Assembly (NCBI GenBank): GCA_020627705.1
Contig: JAHDGJ010000005.1
Coordinates: 92,741-156,740 of the forward strand
Direction: 5' to 3'
DNA: 64,000 bases
Source of the DNA: Saprospiraceae bacterium
GTDB taxonomy: Bacteria > Bacteroidota > Bacteroidia > Chitinophagales > Saprospiraceae
Part shown: positions 61,801 through 64,000 of the stretch, one piece after another
Layout: each line of letters begins with the position of its first letter
Position numbering within the stretch: the first letter of the stretch is position 1
Notes under the pieces: model-generated
Seen by the model: the letters and a program-made list of their open reading frames with translations, nothing else
The model's database searches: none
Told to the model about the DNA's origin: nothing
Program-made: the position numbers and the translations under genes

Positions 61801-64000
61801 TCTGAGTTAAGCCACAACCATCTATCGATTCTTGAAGAAAATGCTCTACGGTCACAGCATTACATAATGCATCATCGGTGGCTGTTGCACTGGCGATCCA
61901 AGTATCTAAATCTTCCATTCCACATTCAACTGACAATGCATCCGTTGGACAATTAATCGTAGGAGCCTCACAATCTTCCACTGTAATAGTAAACATACAA
62001 TTGGCTGTTTCCCCTGTAATATTATTTGTGATAGTATAACTCACAATGCTGGTGCCCAAATTAAAATCAACTCCATTTACAGAACCGGTGGTAAGTGGAG
62101 CGGTAGTCGCTCCTGTTATTTGATGTTGTAAAACCACCATCCCTGAGCAACCTTCAGAAAAAACAGGATCTAAGCCTGCTGCTGTCCAAGTACACGAACC
62201 AGCTGGAGCACATACTATTACATCCAATGGACAATTTATGGTTGGCTCCGAGGCATCCTCCACAGTTATATTAAAAGAACATTCTGCCGTATTCCCACAA
62301 TTATCTGTTGCCAAATAAGTAATCGTAGTGGTTGTTCCCACTACGAAGGTAGAACCTGAAGCAGGTCCAGCGGTACGAACTAAACTCATAATATCGCAAT
62401 CATCTATCGCAATCGGTCCGGTATAATTAACCACTGGATCGCAAACATTTTCAATGCCGTTTGCAGTTATATCTAAAGGACACCATAAGAAAGTTGGGTC
62501 CTGAGAATCCGAAATAATAATATTTTGACTACAGGTATTTACATTACCACAACCATCCGTTGCGGAAAACTCTACAGAAACTGTTCCGCTACAAATATCT
62601 AAATCCGTAAAATCTAAATCATTTGTTACGCTTAGCACCCCATCACAAGCATCACTAGCGGAAGCTTGATTTAGCCAGTTTAACACTAAAGCTCCATTTG
62701 CTGCGTTACATGCCTCCAAATTTAAAGCGGATGCTGGGCAACTCACTGTGGGCATTGTTTCATCTACGACCGCGATTAAGGCAGAACAGCTGGTTTGATT
62801 TCCACAATCGTCTTCTATTGTAAAAATTACATTTAGACCACTGGGCGCTATTGAAGAACATTCTGTTGCTGGAATAGCACCAGAATAATTATTGCTTACG
62901 GACAAGGATGCGTCACAATCATCTGTAGACATACTCATTATAGAAGATTCTGCCGCCGTCAACCATGCACTTATTTCCGCTGCATAATCACCATCGCAGG
63001 CCAATACCAAATCGGCCGGACAACCCATAATTACAGGATCTGTGGTATCATCAATAATTATTAAAGCAGAACAACTTACACTGTTCATGCAATCATCAGT
63101 TGCAGTAAAATTTACTGTCAATCCTGCACTACCATCACAACTTACAGCTGGAATTGACGTTCCGTCATAATCAGATGTATATGTCAGTGCTGCATCGCAA
63201 TTATCCATTGCGCTAAAGGATGTACCAGAAGTTGCATCCATTATCCACGCAGCAATTTCCGTCATGTAATCGCCATCACATTCTAAGACTAAATTTCCAG
63301 GACAAGACACCAAGATCGGATCTGTATCATCCACAACAGTATATTCAATCATACATACCTCTGTATCGTCGTCTGCATCGGGCCCATCCATATCGGCATC
63401 ATCGTAAATCGTAAATGTTCGCGTAATTATTAAAGGATCGGCTGCACATCCACTACCCCCATTGTCCGAATCAACAGCCGTAATAATGATCGTTCCACAC
63501 ATATCACTTATGGCCCCTCCCAATGCTGCAAAAGCCGCAGAGTCATCCCCGACCGCATCGGTAAATGCCGAAGGAATAGCTGGAGGTCCTCCAGCACCAC
63601 CCAAAACTGAACATTGGAAATCTCCGCCATCTAGAGGTGGGCATGTAATATCTAGCAAACAACACATTGCGCTGCAACTGCTTAACGAATAGGTAAAAGT
63701 TTCTAAAACAATATCCACCCCGCCGCAATCATCTTCAGCTCTGTATGTTCGTGTGACCAAATAATCACAAGATCCTATAGGCATTTCGACTCCAGGAGCA
63801 TCATCTGTAATGGTTATAGTGATATCTGCAGGTGCTGTACAAGCATCTGTTACTGCTGTTGCTAAAGATGCAGGGATCGAAAACATATCTATACAACCCG
63901 CTGCTGTTGGACCTATGTCATCCGTACTACCATCTACCATTAGGATCGGTGGATCGGGTGATTCTAAGGTAAACGTTTGTACCCTATTATAAGTTATGCC
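46289..64000 (-). CDS. Giant HYR-repeat T9SS-secreted protein (5' end beyond the window)
   Basis: A minus-strand frame open to the right edge, giving more than 5900 residues. The Met at 63940 is internal: 20 further codons without stop precede it and no signal peptide is seen. Most of the protein is HYR-like modules of 75-95 aa with TATDxCGN motifs. Towards the C-terminus come a lamin-tail-like domain (about 50850-51280), a proprotein-convertase P-like domain (about 50390-50760), more HYR-like modules, a dockerin-like segment (about 47155-47350), a cohesin-like domain and a type A T9SS tail ending in SKKMIKI. It includes a 2154-bp tandem duplication. A surface adhesin or scaffold is the likely role. 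Confidence 0.85.
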   Translation of the reverse strand, partial: GITYNRVQTFTLESPDPPILMVDGSTDDIGPTAAGCIDMFSIPASLATAVTDACTAPADITITITDDAPGVEMPIGSCDYLVTRTYRAEDDCGGVDIVLETFTYSLSSCSAMCCLLDITCPPLDGGDFQCSVLGGAGGPPAIPSAFTDAVGDDSAAFAALGGAISDMCGTIIITAVDSDNGGSGCAADPLIITRTFTIYDDADMDGPDADDDTEVCMIEYTVVDDTDPILVSCPGNLVLECDGDYMTEIAAWIMDATSGTSFSAMDNCDAALTYTSDYDGTSIPAVSCDGSAGLTVNFTATDDCMNSVSCSALIIIDDTTDPVIMGCPADLVLACDGDYAAEISAWLTAAESSIMSMSTDDCDASLSVSNNYSGAIPATECSSIAPSGLNVIFTIEDDCGNQTSCSALIAVVDETMPTVSCPASALNLEACNAANGALVLNWLNQASASDACDGVLSVTNDLDFTDLDICSGTVSVEFSATDGCGNVNTCSQNIIISDSQDPTFLWCPLDITANGIENVCDPVVNYTGPIAIDDCDIMSLVRTAGPASGSTFVVGTTTTITYLATDNCGNTAECSFNITVEDASEPTINCPLDVIVCAPAGSCTWTAAGLDPVFSEGCSGMVVLQHQITGATTAPLTTGSVNGVDFNLGTSIVSYTITNNITGETANCMFTITVEDCEAPTINCPTDALSVECGMEDLDTWIASATATDDALCNAVTVEHFLQESIDGCGLTQTYRYLFVATDAAGNSSTCIANYGTVDTTLPTINTGASDDSAECGPGAYAAFLSWLDNQGGASASDNCSDILLWSNNYNGSSFITCPVSAPISIIFTVTDECGNANTSEAEFEILDTTDPIIACPENITLECGDPNNAAIVANWLLSATATDACSNVTITTDYSSLPDCGSSADVVFTATDECGNDVTCTRSITIADTQKPFFMVAPSDLFLECDGTADPGSAVAAWLLTFGGAMAVDQCDVAPVISNTPGAISTLCGSSTVQPYTFTATDACGNLSASVIAYVHIADTTVPTLDIAADPGPISCDLADPDTWASTAANAMDVCSGLTTVSYSLEQIDDTCPGEIVYTYLFSVRDLCGNFASATGTYTVEDNTAPSISAPEDLNLACGDDFSASILSWLDDYVASDNCSNVTVTNNFTDLPSACGGAITVTFTAVDECGNSNTDDAMIVLASDAVIPVFTNCPTNITVNVDVDVCSSNVVFSTPIAEDCNEPVTVTQIANAAGDLLSSGSEFPLGDSEIVFEAEDACGNTSSCSFIITVEDSDIPSISCPSNTILMCADLGGCTWMSDESVHAIFSDNCPDSEVSYVISAPTGGSGTGNITVNTAFALGTSTVTYTITDDEGNTATCSFQVVVEDCEAPMISCTDDLFNECGSADDDEAAWVAAQVAAITAQGDVGSCSLPVVVSAELYTDVSMCGNTVERTYIFTSTDAAGNSSTCIATFSTTDTEAPEIFGPAVDPTIVECNETDQSSALLAWLNTNAGMTVSDPNACNEVTWSNNYGTVSLSDGCGNMGMVTVTFTATDACGNSSQMDASFEIQDNTAPILSCPENLILECGNENNEEIVSTWLSSATATDNCGAVTVSNDFTSLPIGCLAPGNVVTVTFTVVGNCDGMIVDCMRTITLIDTQKPVVMNAPSDLILECNDPLLVTDVTTWLTSFGGMVVVDNCDVSVDIVASAPVITELCGGSEIREYTFTATDDCGNSIDEIARIHIQDTTDPVIVPPTSVTVDCAVSDVATWASTATVSDEVDDCSGVNLSYALQNESMSCGATGWVTVYTYIFTAIDECGNDATPVTATYTVTDTEAPDFGADESNLVLSCGDDASALILAWLNGVDATDNCNGVVITNDYDGSLPDLCGDATGVSVTFTASDGCLSTDLVLMITATDETTAPVFVNCPGDLTVNTDVDLCSSNVVFSTPIAEDCNAPVTVTQIANAAGDLLTSGSEFPLGDTEIVFEAEDACGNTSSCSFVVTVVDSDDPQIFCPSTSITVCADAGTCTWASTAATDYITSFENCPDFTITHNIVSADGSVDVTGGTDVVPAGTLFPLGTNVISYMIEDANGNMVASCSFMLIVEDCEAPMISCADDLFNECGSADDDEAAWVAAQVAAITAQGDVGSCSLPVVVSAELYTDVSMCGNTVERTYIFTSTDAAGNSSTCIATFSTTDTEAPEIFGPAVDPTIVECNETDQSSALLAWLNTNAGMTVSDPNACNEVTWSNNYGTVSLSDGCGNMGMVTVTFTATDACGNSSQMDASFEIQDNTAPILSCPENLILECGNENNEEIVSTWLSSATATDNCGAVTVSNDFTSLPIGCLAPGNVVTVTFTVVGNCDGMIVDCMRTITLIDTQKPVVMNAPSDLILECNDPLLVTDVTTWLTSFGGMVVVDNCDVSVDIVASAPVITELCGGSEIREYTFTATDDCGNSIDEIARIHIQDTTDPVIVPPTSVTVDCAVSDVATWASTATVSDEVDDCSGVNLSYALQNESMSCGATGWVTVYTYIFTAIDECGNDATPVTATYTVTDTEAPDFGADESNLVLSCGDDASALILAWLNGVDATDNCNGVVITNDYDGSLPDLCGDATGVSVTFTASDGCLSTDLVLMITATDETTAPVFVNCPGDLTVNTDVDLCSSNVVFSTPIAEDCNAPVTVTQIANAAGDLLTSGSEFPLGDTEIVFEAEDACGNTSSCSFVVTVVDSDDPQIFCPSTSITVCADAGTCTWASTAATDYITSFENCPDFTITHNIVSADGSVDVTGGTDVVPAGTLFPLGTNVISYMIEDANGNMVASCSFMLIVEDCEAPTFVCAPDLTVECDGAGNATDLATFLASYSNVSDACDDAPLVSSEIWNTTSSCGGGSITTYLFTVEDEAGNATTCLADFEIEDTTTPVVTDDVPFATTVECDTQENFADFVAWLNNNAGLSTVTEVCGTFVWQNNYDENTNPIAECNGADRIFRVDVDFWVVDDCGNISNMVTKRFRIGDTTAPELTVPENITLECAEDINAAVITNWEASASAFDSCEGQVEVTFTSVSAAMCGNTEVITYTFSAEDACGNLSTENATITIQDTTEPEILCPADLVLECTGDIGDHEATILAWLATASATDNCGITMIDNNYDPTAFSDLCGATGVQAVSFMATDECDNVSICMANIIIIDTTSPLEATPAVNETVECDGGGNLTALATWLANFGGYTATDGCSTTISYSFDLLTIDDMCLDTETRTYRFIATDECGNTSFTQADFIIEDTTDPVFNFTPAPLMISCSDVNETSQVSVSAWLDSAMASDVCGNTVITHNYTETSIDVCNGGGTTTVIWTATDDCGNTSTSTSTITVTEDTAPPVITVPAPLELDCDDISSTSDPTVQILDWLGLADVTDLCDTDPVLEHDFDISLLDVCADANYSIMVTWSATDACGNAAIQQQSMINVVVDNVSPVIVVPDPITLDCSDISETSDPTVQILDWLAEATVTDACDTDPTLTHDFSITTLDFCADADYSITVTWNALDACGNAAIPVQSTINIEVDDEMPEITAPENLILDCDDISETTDPSVLIAQFLESATATDNCDSDVELTHDGSVLLDLCTASNTTITWTATDACGNTNTATAMIIVIPDTDAPVLTVPDPITLDCDDLSETSSAAAVISEFLDGASAVDNCDTDVIIEYDGAELIDLCTANVTTITWTATDHCGNSSELTSTITVVPDDEDPVITTAPLDLNIDCGDISETSQVTVEGWLNSIVAEDNCDTDLVIENNFTSTGLDICTAAGSPITVIWTVSDHCGNSATTSAVLTITPDTAPPIFDVEPVDITIDCDDVNETNAFTIEGWLNSVEVSDLCDTDVELVHDYTTTNLDICSAAGSPLEVTWTATDACGNSATRSAILTITPDETAPVLTPPADIVLDCGEISATTDPSVIIEDFLAGYEVVDECDTDPVVTHDFSETMLDVCADANYMITVTWTATDACGNSSQETADIIVDVDDTAPVISGGADMLMEECENPPGGNYPEFDYWLSNNAGATATDDCSVVSWSNDYDPENWVQMCGNAEYIDVVFTATDICGNSSSVQYRFGIGDVTPPMFINCPRPIIAVGVPDTWCEQFVNFSPPYAIDNCNGFVEITQIDGTGLGSGDLFPVGITVLTYMAEDACGNTSTCSLKIVVNDYHSAPTITECPDDLELLNSSGLCGTVVMDADSPTGTLAPTFEDNCPDNVSVIYEVVNEAKEVVACGVENVSGAYIPVGCHVVNYILQDQPLLLITEIKQKGSDQIEITNLGPASLDISCLEVVRKVNGEEIHLVPNGTVLAPGDIYLFTFTSDIDYLDPAEYCIRLKDNVIDSAVTNGALVGGDIIRSTVCDHDTEDDWVVAVECKASIGLLNPGLPVMTDNGTTTGIQTVAPSKATCSFEICVMDMEPPACAMLEEYTLTTVTPIGSAEACVEEVFTMASSGLISTISISDIVTDFTELDNVSLCLTAPNGASVNLVGDVLTGFVVAESDVKSFTSLEASGDWILGISLDCDGVGTFLEWTLNVNSFVPFIGDDIMADIDPSTAPDACGQDISFTHPYILDNCCEGTLEVSYFSDDADIIPTGGIVTPGETVEEFFGLGTTIVSYTITDGAGKTAMCSFSVIISDPDELCVTCDIGCDINCISQINFSLNENCMGELTPSMLSLEIHPLCEDEYEIVIYDVHGDPIPGGSLTVDHLGQTLTYELYHIDCMNACWGMILVEDKLPPQLDCTLTQEVFACSFTEADFGSIIPPALSVDNCGDSELVLVDQSIELNQDCDPSDLLGTLTRCYKAVDHYGNESDICCQTIEVKRLTIGNIAIPSSYSSNDCTADTSVSSLGVPFIDNDMNGVFSAGDVELFPAPSFLCNLMVSFEDIMILEDNCHKQFVRMWSFSEWWCGGVTPEVKMPQMIEVWDLNPPTISCPSNLSATTTGGLGTCEATVNLPAAIVNDDCNAPVEVDIIYPGGFIDNSNGGTAILPVGTHTITYVAYDGCYNSSQCTLEVTVEDQTQPTILCEQNTVVSLQDDGFITVDASSFDDGSYDDCLLGNFEIRRMSDPCGVSGFDFAETVTFCCADVGQEVMVAFRVYDSSGNFNECMVNVVVQDKNEASLSCPANLSIDCGDPYDLNNLSAQFGPAVIMGTCNDNLTISEVVTANVDNCGLGTILRSFTAPDGVGGTLNCEQLITINDISPFDGSNPAHLLFPLDYTTSSMCDFGDVTPDNIESISPGFGLPVINENGCDLVAVNFEDQEFTFSNDPTACFKILRTWTVIDWCQRNPDGTFMEWSHIQEIKINNNINPTIDSGLDFVLVESTDVNCADASVTLGITASDDCPSNMPLTYSYSIDLDQDGTIDHIGNTNDASGTYPIGTHSITWQVLDGCGNEVSGSHDFEVRNVKPPVAVCIQGLSVDLTLMDTDGDNVPDTNMAILNAGNFDKDSYHPCGYDVTLSFSSDPTDNTITFDCGDLGQQGVQLWVTDENGNQSFCSTFIIVEDNDGDCTVTSGLVNLRGRIFTELDENVEEVTVELLGSSEESMTEETGEYAFADMPTGGEYVIDPVKKDDVMNGISTLDLVIIQKHLLQTSSLTSPYKLIAADINRDDKLSALDLIELRKLILGIYVEFPNNDSWRFVDAMHSFVDPTDPWLTPIPEEYSIPSLNTNMDVDFVGVKIGDVNGNVQANAWDTKVDTRDANNPLVLIVPDQRLEKGEKVEVKITSANYNAIAGFQFGLEHKGLQLERIEEGVLSLNESNISKRNSRSTTFSYHAIADESTTEVLFTLIFVANKDLVLSEVLLLNDALLRAESYKTDFENNAYDVTGIQIDFESLSSTDEARFVLGQNEPNPWNAFTTFEVETTKTVQADVIIQDVLGKEVYRKVVDLQKGSNSVTLSEDEIPHKGIYNYSIMIDGQIASKKMIKI
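52080..54252 (-). repeat. Eight tandem HYR-like modules of about 90 aa
   Basis: Eight consecutive modules share a DCDDISETSD-like segment, a LCDTDP or NCDTDV segment and a TWTATDACGN core. The average unit is about 270 bp. They differ from the modules further right and form their own family, evidently expanded locally by duplication and then diverged. Confidence 0.85.
55581..59888 (-). repeat. Near-perfect 2154-bp tandem duplication inside the giant gene
   Basis: Copy A (55581-57734) and copy B (57735-59888) are in phase and encode 718 aa each. By eye the core 55617-57720 equals 57771-59874 throughout the stretches compared, and the encoded proteins are identical over that span. Differences appear only near the junctions (for example at 55586/57740, 55616/57770 and 57721/59875). 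A third, diverged copy of the same module order lies at 59889-61962. Confidence 0.9.

Noticed and set aside
63938-63940. Start of the second giant protein at the Met of 63940
   Set aside because: The frame stays open to the window edge and there is no signal peptide, so the gene is cut by the window and this Met is internal.
46289-64000. CRISPR-like or other short-repeat array
   Set aside because: All repeats here are in-frame protein modules of 75-95 aa with diverged DNA, not short identical repeats with spacers.
1-64000. tRNA, rRNA, riboswitch, insertion sequence or prophage
   Set aside because: Intergenic regions were read for cloverleaf arms, terminal inverted repeats and transposase or integrase frames; none was convincing.

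Overview
The window looks like a chromosomal segment of a Bacteroidota bacterium, most likely a Saprospiria/Lewinella-type marine or activated-sludge lineage. Reasons seen in the sequence: low-to-moderate GC; start sites that mostly lack Shine-Dalgarno sequences; TAnnTTTG promoter motifs of the Bacteroidota type; a TonB-dependent receptor with an N-terminal carboxypeptidase-regulatory-like domain; a DUF1573 protein; an alpha/beta-fused 2-oxoacid dehydrogenase E1; and two giant secreted proteins with a C-terminal sorting domain of the type IX secretion system (T9SS). The species assignment is inference.

Layout. 1-342: gene-free, with a 55-bp direct repeat and three hairpins. 343-5631 (minus): start of the division/cell-wall (dcw) cluster in the order mraZ-rsmH-ftsL-ftsI-murE, with a candidate MraZ operator and a local duplication around the ftsL start. 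5966-9138 (minus): a polyprenol-phosphate-sugar-synthase-like glycosyltransferase and the fused E1. 9339-12760 (plus): DUF1573 protein, YaaA, a zincin-like lipoprotein and a voltage-gated-type ion channel with a zinc-ribbon tail. 12757-13865 (minus): HAD phosphatase and DoxX protein. 14187-16686: a response regulator converging on a PAS histidine kinase. 16723-19070 (minus): kdsA with an FAD-dependent oxidoreductase. 19249-28804 (plus): yidC, gpsA, a DUF2130 protein, a PspA-like membrane coiled-coil protein, a degenerate class D beta-lactamase-like lipoprotein, a TonB-dependent receptor and a transglutaminase-like protein. 28824-36334 (minus): a dusB-cca-DoxX-penicillin acylase operon, nhaB and a small DUF4403-like protein. 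36450-36860 (plus): a small secreted protein.

36916-64000 (minus) is almost entirely two giant cell-surface or secreted protein genes. The first is complete (3022 aa): signal peptide, an IgGFc-binding-like head, DUF11-type repeats joined by acidic calcium-site-like linkers, HYR-like modules, a dockerin-like segment, a cohesin-like domain and a T9SS tail. The second runs off the right edge (more than 5900 aa visible). It is a hierarchical array of HYR-like modules, including a 2154-bp tandem duplication with a core that looks identical, and it shares about 3.5 kb of C-terminal sequence with the first. These two genes are the most unusual part of the window.

Functionally the left 36 kb is mostly envelope biogenesis and housekeeping: peptidoglycan synthesis and division, LPS Kdo synthesis, membrane-protein insertion, phospholipid precursor synthesis, tRNA maturation and ion homeostasis. 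The right 27 kb is devoted to very large exported repeat proteins, probably adhesins or surface scaffolds. No rRNA, tRNA, CRISPR array, insertion sequence or prophage was seen.
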